22,551 bases of DNA from a virus. Position 1 is the first letter of the stretch. Each line of letters opens with the position of its first letter. The notes under the pieces were generated by a model. That model made no database searches. It was not told the origin of the DNA and saw nothing but the letters and a program-made list of their open reading frames with translations. The stretch is taken from IMG/VR virus record IMGVR_UViG_3300048597_000678, positions 1-22,551 of that record; one strand, written 5' to 3'. The position numbers and the translations under genes were made by a program. Shown here in pieces: positions 14,583 to 20,320 of the stretch.

Positions 14583-14785
14583 CGATAATTGTCCCCTCCA
14601 TTTTGCCCCTTTTGAGACTCATTAGACTCTTCCTTGTCGCCTTCCTCTTTTTGCCCGACGATCGCGGCTGCGACAACGCCAGTCCCAAACAAACCCCAAT
14701 AGACATGAGGGGGCAGAACAGACCAGAGCGTTAAAACACAGGTCGCGATGACAAGGTTTAGAGTCCAGGTGGCAATGAATTTCAT
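14579..14785 (-). CDS. Two-helix small membrane protein, holin-like
   Basis: 68 residues: hydrophobic segments at about 4-23 (IATWTLNLVIATCVLTLWSV) and 29-45 (YWGLFGTGVVAAAIVGQ), then a very hydrophilic tail rich in Glu, Lys, Ser, Asn and Gln. Two membrane spans with a charged C-terminus is the layout of class II holins, so this may be a second lysis protein or an antiholin. Its coupling (4-nt ATGA overlap) to the candidate ejection protein could equally mean a membrane partner of the injection apparatus. The other holin-like gene (10636-10830) lies next to the endolysin and is the better holin candidate. No ribosome site is visible before ATG 14785. Confidence 0.55.
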   Translation of the reverse strand: MKFIATWTLNLVIATCVLTLWSVLPPHVYWGLFGTGVVAAAIVGQKEEGDKEESNESQKGQNGGDNYR

Positions 14786-14852
14786 ACTTGGCGGCTCGTT
14801 GAATTCGATAGCTACAAATTAACCGGGGCGATCGCCCGATCCTCAGTCGCGA

Positions 14853-15194
14853 TTACCGCCCCATGTTGACGGGTGCCACACACGCCGATCGCAACAGTTG
14901 ATCACCCGTGTCCTTTGCCAGGGTGAAGGCGGTGCCCTGGTTGTTCGCACCACTGCTTAACCGCCAGCTACCAGACTGACAATTCCCCGCGATCCGCCCG
15001 GTTGAGGTGCCATTCATGCCGTTCACCTGTACCCGAAACGAGATCCGGTTATAGTCACGCGGCGATCGCTTTACATTGTCGATATCAATACTGACTGTAG
15101 AGCCGTCACTTAAGAATGCGGTCGGTTGCCAGAATTCAGCGATCGCGGGTAGAGGGAGCAGGGCAAGGGCGGCGGCAATGAGAACGGTTTTCAT
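14853..15194 (-). CDS. Small exported protein with signal peptide
   Basis: 113 residues with a classic signal peptide: MKTV, then a hydrophobic core, then PAIA|EF, giving likely cleavage after residue 19. The mature part (about 94 residues) is beta-rich (STVSIDIDNV, YNRISFRVQVNG, SGSWRLSSG) and has two cysteines, C72 and C105, able to form one disulfide in the periplasm. There is no lipobox. The fold resembles small periplasmic or surface proteins of unknown function; a superinfection-exclusion or envelope-modifying role for a prophage is conceivable but not shown. The leader is notable: the dispersed 12-mer GTTAGGCACTAC ends exactly 3 nt before this ATG, and no Shine-Dalgarno is present. Confidence 0.65.
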   Translation of the reverse strand: MKTVLIAAALALLPLPAIAEFWQPTAFLSDGSTVSIDIDNVKRSPRDYNRISFRVQVNGMNGTSTGRIAGNCQSGSWRLSSGANNQGTAFTLAKDTGDQLLRSACVAPVNMGR

Positions 15195-15197
15195 GGT

Positions 15198-15209
15198 GTA
15201 GTGCCTAAC
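15198..15209 (-). repeat. Dispersed 12-mer GTTAGKCACTAC, copy 7 (leader position)
   Basis: GTTAGGCACTAC on the minus strand, 3 nt (ACC) upstream of the ATG of the exported protein. Same orientation and spacing as copy 9. Confidence 0.85.
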
Positions 15210-15321
15210 TTTTCTCTTTCAAGATGGCTTAATAATCCTGAATTTTGTCTCAGCAATTTGGCCTAATTGTGTGACGCACTTATGGATCTGCGCCGGCTAC
15301 GCTGCGCCTGGTATAAGCGCA

Positions 15322-15504
15322 TCACGGTTTCACTTCCTGAAATAATTTCACCTCCCCCTTTGCGATCGCGTCTAGCAACTTCCCTGGAGATCCATCACCA
15401 TCGTACAGATAGCCCATTTTGAAGGCTAGCTCTTTTATTACGTCTGGAGTTTCAGCGTCAACGCGGGCGCTAAATTGAGTTCTATTTTCTGGTTTTCTTG
15501 CCAT
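15322..15504 (-). CDS. RHH-type repressor, likely autoregulatory
   Basis: 60 residues from ATG 15504. An upstream ATG at 15570 is unlikely because it would place the promoter/operator inside the gene. The N-terminal strand RTQFSARVDAET followed by helices (VIKELAFKMGYL, then PGKLLDAIAKGEV) is the usual order of a ribbon-helix-helix protein: a beta strand that reads the major groove as a dimer, then two helices. It is divergent from the SWIM-headed operon, and a 22-bp imperfect inverted repeat spans the shared region, with its left arm reaching the ATG. A minus-strand promoter with GATAAT as -10 would leave only about 8 nt of leader. This suggests a small repressor controlling both itself and the plus-strand operon. 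Confidence 0.6.
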   Translation of the reverse strand: MARKPENRTQFSARVDAETPDVIKELAFKMGYLYDGDGSPGKLLDAIAKGEVKLFQEVKP

Positions 15505-15558
15505 TTCTGGTTGACACTTATTATCTAACTCATCTACAATAAGTGTATACCAGAAATG
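15502..15558. promoter_or_regulatory. Divergent promoter inside a 22-bp inverted repeat (operator)
   Basis: Plus strand: TTGACA (15511-15516), an 18-nt spacer, TACAAT (15535-15540), a near-consensus sigma-70 promoter for the operon at 15620. The arms CATTTCTGGTTGACACTTAT (start of 15502-15523) and CAATAAGTGTATACCAGAAA (start of 15537-15558) are inverted copies over 22 positions with three mismatches. They cover the -35 and -10. The minus strand offers TATACA, 18 nt, GATAAT. Binding of a symmetric dimer-pair here would block both directions. Confidence 0.75.
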
Positions 15559-15619
15559 AGAGAGGGGCAACGAACCGCCAAGCTCCCGCCCCTCTCACCC
15601 CAACTACGAGGTAATCAAA

Positions 15620-16120
15620 ATGCTAGCTCAAACCAACACTTTAAACCCCGCTCACGTTAATGCCGCTGCTGCAAAACGGATCCTAGGGCTGCCCCAATCA
15701 CGCCGGATCGAGTTTGCCTACATCGGTACTGATATCGTCGTGATCAAGGATTTGAAAACGGGTGAAGAGCGCTTCATCACCCGTACAGCATTCGCGACTG
15801 AGTTCACCCGTTACCGTCAGGAAGGTGCGAAAGAGTGCATCGCCACACCCCACAAACGCGGTCCCTGGGGTGAAATGTTTGCGGTAGCTGGTCAGCGGGG
15901 CGATGTGTACTATGTCGAAGCATCCGCGTCAGAGTCTACCCTGTCTTGCACCTGCGAAGATTGGGCCAAGCACACAGCCATTTGTAAGCATGGATGGGCC
16001 GTCCTAAACCTGATCGGTGCTTCTAGCCTTGAAACCTATTTTGAAGCTCGTAAGAAAGTTACCTTCATCCCTGAGTACCGTCAGCGGGCGCAAACAATCC
16101 GGGGGGTAAGCATTGAGTAA
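15620..16120 (+). CDS. SWIM zinc-finger protein
   Basis: 166 residues. A clear SWIM motif lies at C110-x-C112-x9-C122-x-H124 within LSCTCEDWAKHTAICKHGWA, the canonical CxCxnCxH zinc site. Residues 1-60 contain a helix (LNPAHVNAAAAKRILGL) and a small beta unit (IEFAYIGTDIVVIKD). The segment ahead of the finger (GEMFAVAGQRGDVYYVEASA) is the beta lead-in usual before SWIM fingers. SWIM proteins bind DNA or partner proteins; in cyanobacteria many small ones are uncharacterised. It is the first gene of a plus-strand operon behind the promoter at 15511-15540, with GAGGT 8 nt before ATG, so it is probably made early and in quantity. Function unknown; an accessory replication or regulatory role is inference. 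Confidence 0.75.
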   Translation: MLAQTNTLNPAHVNAAAAKRILGLPQSRRIEFAYIGTDIVVIKDLKTGEERFITRTAFATEFTRYRQEGAKECIATPHKRGPWGEMFAVAGQRGDVYYVEASASESTLSCTCEDWAKHTAICKHGWAVLNLIGASSLETYFEARKKVTFIPEYRQRAQTIRGVSIE

Positions 16121-16304
16121 ACCCAGCCGCCGGGGGCATGACCCCCGGCAATACCTGAAAGCCTACTTGAGAAGCCAGGATTTACACCGGGCGATCCACA
16201 AGCTAACCAAATTATTTGAATCCGATTCCAGCGACGCAGAGATCACCCGACAGCTCGCAGAATCGCAGGCCCTACTCAATCAAATCTTGGAACTACTGCA
16301 ATGA
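16113..16304 (+). CDS. Small helical hypothetical protein (TTG start)
   Basis: 63 residues starting at TTG 16113 with GGGGGGTAAG immediately upstream as ribosome site. It overlaps the SWIM gene's end by 8 nt and the next gene by 4 nt (ATGA). The N-terminus is basic (SKPSRRGHDPRQYLKAYLRS); the rest is an amphipathic helix pair ending LAESQALLNQILELLQ, which looks like a short coiled coil. The basic first half could contact nucleic acid. No family recognised. Tight coupling on both sides makes it a credible gene despite the non-ATG start. Confidence 0.6.
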   Translation: MSKPSRRGHDPRQYLKAYLRSQDLHRAIHKLTKLFESDSSDAEITRQLAESQALLNQILELLQ

Positions 16305-16516
16305 TCATCCTGATAAATATTCCGGATCACCTGCCTCTACCCTATTTCGAGCTATTCCAGGAAACCGCCGCCGGAACCATCAAGGGGATGATTTGGGATG
16401 ACGAGGATCGGGCGTGGTGCTACGACTTAGGCGGTGCTGAAATTTATTCAGAGCGATCGCTTTTACGACTGATTCAACAATCCCACACACTTCAATTAAC
16501 CAAATCAAAGGACTAA
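16301..16516 (+). CDS. Small hypothetical protein of the early-type operon
   Basis: 71 residues beginning MIILINIPDHLPLPYFELFQ. The body has GTIKGMIWDDEDRAWCYDLG, a pattern of a small alpha/beta or beta-hairpin domain often seen in short phage proteins, and a C-terminal helix ERSLLRLIQQSHTLQL. No catalytic motif or membrane span. It is coupled by ATGA to the preceding gene. It sits in a row of very short overlapping genes, which are usual in phage early operons and often encode host-takeover or anti-defence factors. No specific role can be assigned. Confidence 0.6.
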   Translation: MIILINIPDHLPLPYFELFQETAAGTIKGMIWDDEDRAWCYDLGGAEIYSERSLLRLIQQSHTLQLTKSKD

Positions 16517-16520
16517 TTCA

Positions 16521-16712
16521 ATGAGCAACATTCACGGCAATCACATCATTAGTGATGGTATCAAGATCGCGCTTAGGGATGAGCGGATTGCAATCCGGCA
16601 ATATGACTCGATCGACGGGGATTCAACCATTACCATCTGGGAAGTTAGCGAAGCGTTGAAAATGGCTGAATTGCTGATTCAGTGGGCAAACGAAAAGCTC
16701 AAACAACCATGA
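16521..16712 (+). CDS. Small hypothetical protein of the early-type operon
   Basis: 63 residues. The first half is beta-rich (HIISDGIKIALRDERIAIRQYD, then STITIWEV), the second a helix ALKMAELLIQWANEKLKQP. It has no cysteine, membrane span or recognisable motif. It starts 4 nt after the preceding stop and its TGA overlaps the next ATG, so translation is probably coupled across the operon. AAAGGA lies about 11 nt upstream. Function unknown. Confidence 0.6.
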   Translation: MSNIHGNHIISDGIKIALRDERIAIRQYDSIDGDSTITIWEVSEALKMAELLIQWANEKLKQP

Positions 16713-16888
16713 AACCCGCGATCGCTCAAATAGTTTCCCTGCTTTCCCGGATGGAGGAAATGAGCAACGATTCAGAGCTAACCGAGAACCTAAATGATGC
16801 CGTGATCTCGCTAGAATCCGCGATCGCTCGTCTAACTGAAATTGATCAAGAACTGCAAACTCAAGTAAACCAAATTGAACAGGAGTAA
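16709..16888 (+). CDS. Small coiled-coil protein of the early-type operon
   Basis: 59 residues from the ATG at 16709, chosen because it overlaps the upstream stop as ATGA; a start further upstream would lie within the previous gene. The whole protein is an acidic coiled coil: IVSLLSRMEEMSNDSELTE, then AVISLESAIARLTEIDQELQ. It could be an oligomerisation partner for another operon product. There is no known domain. Its stop is 5 nt before the next gene, and its own 3' end carries that gene's AGGAG site. Confidence 0.55.
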   Translation: MKPAIAQIVSLLSRMEEMSNDSELTENLNDAVISLESAIARLTEIDQELQTQVNQIEQE

Positions 16889-16893
16889 CCACA

Positions 16894-17067
16894 ATGGGAT
16901 TCATCAAAGCGATCGCGATCGAGTTATTAATCTCTCTATTGCTGGAGGTCATTCGCAACACGCGGATCACCTTCGATCCCCCCTCCCTCTACACCCGCTT
17001 GCTATGGTTAGGCATCCTGATCGATGCCGCTGGTGTGCATCTGGAGGTGATTGAATGGCAACCTTAG
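16894..17067 (+). CDS. Tiny hydrophobic protein in the early-type operon
   Basis: 57 residues with an excellent ribosome site, AGGAG 8 nt before ATG 16894. The N-terminal half is strongly hydrophobic (FIKAIAIELLISLLLEVI, about 3-20), probably a membrane or membrane-surface helix. A second hydrophobic patch lies at LYTRLLWLGILIDAAGV (about 32-48). It overlaps the next gene by 13 nt. Small membrane proteins in phage early regions can act on host membrane enzymes or exclude other phages, but no family is recognised and the role is unknown. Confidence 0.55.
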   Translation: MGFIKAIAIELLISLLLEVIRNTRITFDPPSLYTRLLWLGILIDAAGVHLEVIEWQP

Positions 17068-17624
17068 AACACGTTGAACCCGTTGCCCGCCTGATTGCGG
17101 CCATCACCCAACAGACCTTGGTGTTAATGCAGATTCAGGCGGCATTAGACAAGCCCCAACTCGGTTTGTTAGTCACTACGCCCGGTACAGTTCGGGTTTA
17201 CTGCAACCGCGATCGCTGTCCTGGCGCGTTGTGGTACACCGTTCCCAATGGCGAACCCGTCCCCCTGGATGCAAAAGCCATCCGTGGCTATGTCCGGGAT
17301 CTCCGGTTTGAGCAAGTCGAGCGCCGTGGGAAACCCACCTGGAAGCTGTACACCTTCATTGATTGCGGCGGCTCATCCTATGAACTGGAGTCCGGGCATG
17401 AATCCGTATTCAGCAAGGGATTGTTAAGCGCGATCGCCAGCATGGAGCCGTCCCGCCTATCGCAGCCGCTATCAGTTGGGGTAGCGCCGGGTGATGATGA
17501 GTCCGTTTTGCTCTGTCGGGTGTGGGGGCCAGATAACGCCCCAATCTTTGCCCGTTGGGATGAGGGGGCAGACTGGAGAGCGATCGCGCAGCGGGCGATC
17601 GCCGTCGTCAAGCAAAGCGCATAA
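17055..17624 (+). CDS. Hypothetical protein, last gene of the early-type operon
   Basis: 189 residues. Residues 1-35 form an amphipathic helix (RLIAAITQQTLVLMQIQAAL). Next comes a beta-rich central part with VRVYCNRDRCPGALWYTV and YVRDLRFEQVERRGKPTWKL, a segment SSYELESGHESVFSKGLLSA, and a strand pair SVLLCRVWGP. The basic beta strands followed by a helix and further strands could be an OB-like nucleic-acid-binding fold (a single-strand binding role would suit the operon), but there is no diagnostic motif, so this is only a suggestion. It starts within the preceding gene (13-nt overlap) and is followed 5 nt later by a bidirectional terminator. Confidence 0.6.
   Translation: MATLEHVEPVARLIAAITQQTLVLMQIQAALDKPQLGLLVTTPGTVRVYCNRDRCPGALWYTVPNGEPVPLDAKAIRGYVRDLRFEQVERRGKPTWKLYTFIDCGGSSYELESGHESVFSKGLLSAIASMEPSRLSQPLSVGVAPGDDESVLLCRVWGPDNAPIFARWDEGADWRAIAQRAIAVVKQSA
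17168..17179 (+). repeat. Dispersed 12-mer GTTAGKCACTAC, copy 8
   Basis: GTTAGTCACTAC on the plus strand in sense direction, read as Leu-Val-Thr-Thr in the gene at 17055. Confidence 0.8.
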
Positions 17625-17629
17625 AAAAT

Positions 17630-17668
17630 CCCCTGGCAGTTCGTCACGCTGTCAGGGGTTGGTGTTTT
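17630..17668. terminator. Bidirectional terminator between convergent operons
   Basis: A 10-bp stem CCCCTGGCAG (17630-17639) / CTGTCAGGGG (17649-17658) with one G-T pair. TTGGTGTTTT follows on the plus strand and TTTTTT on the minus strand. It separates the operon ending at 17624 from the gene ending at 17711. Confidence 0.85.
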
Positions 17669-17710
17669 CTGATTTGTTAGGAGTACATCTACCGGGCTTA
17701 TTTTAGCCCC

Positions 17711-18046
17711 CTAACCGCGATCGCGTCGTTCAAAAGCAGTATTTTTCACAAGCCACCCTTCTAGCTCGTTGATCCGCCCCTCATGCCGCTTATCCGCGTC
17801 GTTCAGACGGATCGAGCGATGATCAATTAATTCTTTGAGGCCATTCACACCCAAAGTCACCTTATCGTCAAGGTTTTCCACTTTGGATGTGAGCATATCC
17901 AGGCGGTGATTAACCTCCTGGATTTGGTCGGTCATGCGTTCACGCAGGCTCGACAATTTCCAGAGAGCCGTAACAATCGGCAAGCCAAACGTTACCGCCG
18001 TCCCCAACACACCTAAAACGATTAACACCACATCATTCTGATTCAT
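17711..18046 (-). CDS. Membrane-anchored coiled-coil protein
   Basis: 111 residues. One N-terminal membrane helix (about 6-29, VVLIVLGVLGTAVTFGLPIV) is followed directly by a long coiled coil (about 32-75: LRERMTDQIQEVNHRLDML, SKVENLDDKV) and a charged C-terminal helix. N-in anchor plus coiled coil is reminiscent of phage lysis-associated or spanin-like proteins and of small membrane proteins in prophages, but there is no outer-membrane partner gene here. It could also tether a complex at the membrane. It is separated from the upstream operon by a 73-bp gap with hairpins and ends before the bidirectional terminator. Confidence 0.6.
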   Translation of the reverse strand: MNQNDVVLIVLGVLGTAVTFGLPIVTALWKLSSLRERMTDQIQEVNHRLDMLTSKVENLDDKVTLGVNGLKELIDHRSIRLNDADKRHEGRINELEGWLVKNTAFERRDRG

Positions 18047-18060
18047 GCCCCGATTTTAAC

Positions 18061-18114
18061 CGCTGTGATCAGGGTTTCAGCCCCCAATCACAGCGCCGTG
18101 CAACACACCCTGAT
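18061..18114. other. Pair of overlapping inverted repeats between minus-strand genes
   Basis: CGCTGTGAT / ATCACAGCG (18061-18069, 18087-18095) and ATCAGGGT / ACCCTGAT (18068-18075, 18107-18114). The arms share two bases. No T-run follows, so this is an operator or attenuator candidate rather than a terminator. Confidence 0.4.
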
Positions 18115-18119
18115 GGTAC

Positions 18120-18752
18120 TTATGATTCCCGCTCACTCTGGAGAATCGCGATCGCGGCCTTAAGTGCCTTGAGTTTGCGACCATTGGCGATTCGTTCTTG
18201 CAAAACTGGCACATCCTCAGCGTCAACATATTCCGGCTTTTTCCCAGTAGCAGCACCGAAATGCAGCCGGTGATATTCAGATAAAACCTTTCCGTCCTTA
18301 TTTTTCCTGAACCAACTTTTGAGCCAGCAATCGGTCAGGGCTGTACTACGAAGCTTAGTACACTGCCTTTCAAGCACTGCGATCGCTGTTTGTAGGCCGT
18401 CAAGGTCTGCTGTAGACCGTGCAGGACTGCCATTTTGTAGGCCGTCAAGGTCTGCTGTAGACCGTGCAGGACTGCCATTTTGTAGGCCGTCAAGGTCTGC
18501 TGTAGACCGTGCAGGACTGCCATTTTGTAGGCCGTCAAGGTCTGCTGTAGACCGTGCAGGACTGCCACTAGAAGGCGTAGGGATATGAGCAATATCTTTA
18601 GGGTCGAAACAAACTGTTTTCCCGGTAGCGTCAGACCTGACCGCTATCCTGTCCCCTCGCCATTCAACAACCTCGCCCGTTCTACCCTGACTTGGCCCTA
18701 CCTTCACCCTGACCCGATCGCCCGGTTGCAGCAACAGATCCAACAAATCCAT
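18120..18752 (-). CDS. KOW-like protein with four 15-residue tandem repeats
   Basis: 210 residues. Residues 9-55 (GDRVRVKVGPSQGRTGEVVE and onward) have the strand-loop pattern of a KOW/SH3-like domain, which binds RNA or protein in NusG- and ribosome-type factors. Residues 63-121 are the 15-residue unit GSPARSTADLDGLQN, repeated four times. The C-terminal part contains DCWLKSWFRKNKDGKVLSEY and a helix of Ala/Lys/Leu (KALKAAIAILQ). The repeats are nearly identical at DNA level, so they arose recently and their number may vary between strains. AGGGGG lies upstream of ATG 18752. It is the last gene of the minus-strand operon, 3 nt after its neighbour. Function unknown; KOW similarity is by eye. 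Confidence 0.6.
   Translation of the reverse strand: MDLLDLLLQPGDRVRVKVGPSQGRTGEVVEWRGDRIAVRSDATGKTVCFDPKDIAHIPTPSSGSPARSTADLDGLQNGSPARSTADLDGLQNGSPARSTADLDGLQNGSPARSTADLDGLQTAIAVLERQCTKLRSTALTDCWLKSWFRKNKDGKVLSEYHRLHFGAATGKKPEYVDAEDVPVLQERIANGRKLKALKAAIAILQSERES
18391..18567. repeat. 45-bp tandem repeat, four copies (last one short)
   Basis: Units at 18391-18435, 18436-18480, 18481-18525 and 18526-18567 are essentially identical; each includes GGTCT and AGACC arms able to form a small hairpin. Length is a multiple of three, so the coding frame is kept whatever the copy number. Confidence 0.95.
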
Positions 18753-18755
18753 TCC

Positions 18756-19007
18756 CTACAAATCCCCCTGATACCGTTCGATTAACTGAGCTAAAAACTG
18801 TATTCTTTCCGGCGGGCTAAACCGATCCAACCGTCCACATAAGTCACGAAACAGTAATTCCAGTAGGAGCGATCGCGGGTTCACCCCCTGCTTCTCGCAA
18901 TCTGCCAGCACTCCAGTTACCAACGCTTCAACGCGATCGCTCTTAGCGGCTCGTTTTGGTTGTGGGGCAGGGGTCGATTCAATCTCAATCAGGTTTAGTT
19001 GCTCCAT
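18756..19007 (-). CDS. Small helical hypothetical protein
   Basis: 83 residues. A Pro/Lys/Ala linker (PAPQPKRAAKSDR) joins a short N-terminus to a mainly helical domain: VEALVTGVLADCEKQG, LLLELLFRDLCGRLDRF, and PERIQFLAQLIERYQ. No motif is recognised. AGGGG lies about 7 nt upstream of ATG 19007, and the gene is packed between the HNH gene (1 nt) and the KOW-like gene (3 nt). It may be a protein-protein interaction module serving its neighbours. Confidence 0.6.
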   Translation of the reverse strand: MEQLNLIEIESTPAPQPKRAAKSDRVEALVTGVLADCEKQGVNPRSLLLELLFRDLCGRLDRFSPPERIQFLAQLIERYQGDL

Positions 19008-19008
19008 C

Positions 19009-19377
19009 TCACACCCCTAAATTCAATTGGCCTAACCGTTCCGCCTTGAGCCGCTTCTTAAGTGCCATTGCTGCCAGGTCGTAACGGCAATGACAGGGAG
19101 CGCACAACGCCCGCAAATTTGCGCGATCGCAGTTTTGCGGCTGGTGATCCAAATGAGCCACGGTCAACACATAGCGAGTCGGCTTATCCAGCACATCGCG
19201 CACAATTTCACATTCACTCATCCGCCCCGTTTTCACCCGTTCGCAGAACAGTGCGATCGACTCCCCCGGCATCCGACAGGGGCGGCGGCACTCTTCGCAC
19301 TTCCACCCGGCCTCATCCTTCACCGCCCTGGCAATATCTGCCCAGTTTTCGGGATAAAGCCGTTTATCCATTGGCAT
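19009..19377 (-). CDS. HNH endonuclease
   Basis: 122 residues. A zinc-stapled HNH nuclease: C27-E-E-C30 and C92-A-P-C95 form the metal site. The catalytic core is AHLDH (H75, D77, H78), N87 in DRANLRALC, and H96 in CHCRYD. An insertion with two further cysteines (34-56) separates the first CxxC from the core. HNH enzymes nick or cut DNA; in phages they support packaging, act as homing enzymes, or aid recombination. Here it lies in the early-type operon, not beside the terminase. ATG 19377 and an in-frame ATG at 19371 are both usable. All key residues appear intact. Confidence 0.85.
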   Translation of the reverse strand: MPMDKRLYPENWADIARAVKDEAGWKCEECRRPCRMPGESIALFCERVKTGRMSECEIVRDVLDKPTRYVLTVAHLDHQPQNCDRANLRALCAPCHCRYDLAAMALKKRLKAERLGQLNLGV

Positions 19378-19379
19378 CG

Positions 19380-19640
19380 CTACAAATCCCCTATTTTTTC
19401 AAGCGATACCCGATTCGCAGTTAAAAACTGTCTCAATTCCCGCCGGGTGAGATCACTGCAATCAGCCGCCGCGTCTGCCCATGTGGGCGATCGGCCGTTT
19501 TCGTTGGCGAAATGGATTTGATAAAACAGTGAGTCTCGATTGTGTGGCAGCTCTGCCCCATGCGCGGCATCTGCACAAATTGGGCACTTGCCAGGGGCCG
19601 GGGGCAGTAGCTTAAAAGTTTTGCCATCTTGAATTTCCAT
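19380..19640 (-). CDS. Cys/His phage protein, PTWADA type
   Basis: 86 residues. Residues 19-40 read CPICADAAHGAELPHNRDSL, then FYQIHFANENGRSPTWADAA and a late Cys (ADC). This matches by memory a widespread phage protein of unknown function with the pattern CPxCxxxH...PHxxxSLxYQ...GRxPTWxDAxxHC. The usual final His-Cys is here Asp-Cys. The C/H residues probably bind one zinc. The rest is a helix LTRRELRQFLTANRVSLE that could resemble a helix-turn-helix. It is packed 2 nt from the HNH gene. Role unknown; zinc binding is inferred. Confidence 0.65.
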   Translation of the reverse strand: MEIQDGKTFKLLPPAPGKCPICADAAHGAELPHNRDSLFYQIHFANENGRSPTWADAAADCSDLTRRELRQFLTANRVSLEKIGDL

Positions 19641-19657
19641 GTATCGTTACCCAATTT

Positions 19658-20320
19658 TTAACTGAACTCTACTTTTTTCCTTCCCATGCCCTGCCAATGG
19701 GGGGGGGAGCCGCCTGGATACCAAACCTTTGAGACGGGTAACTGGGTGACGCAATTGTGAGTAAGCCACTGATACCGGATCGATACCATTCCCGGCACCT
19801 CATGAGGAATGCGTACCACCTCAATCACCGCCCGCCGCCCCCAGCGAGGCCAAGCACACGCGGATGATTGAGTATCACTCTCAATCACCGTGCCGTAATG
19901 CGGCCCCTCCATCCCTCCCAGTTCGCAGGTAAAACACACCCAATCCCCGATCGCGAATTGCCGCCCCATCACCCGATCCGGCTTGATCCGCGTCTCCGAT
20001 ATCAGGCCCCGTTGCTTGAGGCGAATAGTCAACCATTTCCCATCCCACCCGGCGATCGCGCCCTTTTCCGGCCCCCTAACTCCCTGAAACCAGATATCAG
20101 TCCCAACCGGGAATAGTGGGGCAGTGGGGAGAGGGAGAGGCGCGATCGCGGGTGGGATGGTTGCATCCGGCGGCGGCGGAATTGGGGCAGACACCCCAGC
20201 GGCGGCTTCAGTGCCCAAATGCTGGATCACCCGTTGCCGCACCTTCCCGCCCTCGCGGTAGTTCTCCACTAACTGGAGATAAACCTTACCTTTAACCTTT
20301 TTGCGCCGGATGAATGCCAT
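19658..20320 (-). CDS. Protein with transposase-like N-terminus and beta-barrel-like body
   Basis: 220 residues. The first 37 residues (MAFIRRKKVKGKVYLQLVEN, then YREGGKVRQRVIQHLG) closely resemble the N-terminal beta unit of IS1634/IS4-type transposases, typically YxxLVESYRxxGKVRQRV. No DDE catalytic domain follows. Instead there is a Pro/Ala-rich linker (about 42-68) and then beta-rich segments with GTDIWFQGVRGPEKGAIAGW and GDWVCFTCELG, resembling SH3/KOW-type barrels, ending in Gly/Pro/Trp-rich sequence. It may be a domesticated DNA- or RNA-binding fusion. The gene overlaps the LuxR-type gene by 29 nt. Identity of the N-terminal segment is fairly clear, the overall function is not. Confidence 0.6.
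   Translation of the reverse strand: MAFIRRKKVKGKVYLQLVENYREGGKVRQRVIQHLGTEAAAGVSAPIPPPPDATIPPAIAPLPLPTAPLFPVGTDIWFQGVRGPEKGAIAGWDGKWLTIRLKQRGLISETRIKPDRVMGRQFAIGDWVCFTCELGGMEGPHYGTVIESDTQSSACAWPRWGRRAVIEVVRIPHEVPGMVSIRYQWLTHNCVTQLPVSKVWYPGGSPPHWQGMGRKKVEFS

Noticed and set aside
18391-18567. CRISPR array
   Set aside because: The 45-bp units are contiguous with no spacers and lie in frame within a gene.
18319-18592. ORFs in the other frames of the 45-bp repeat, on both strands
   Set aside because: Open only because the repeat lacks stops; they have no unique folded part.
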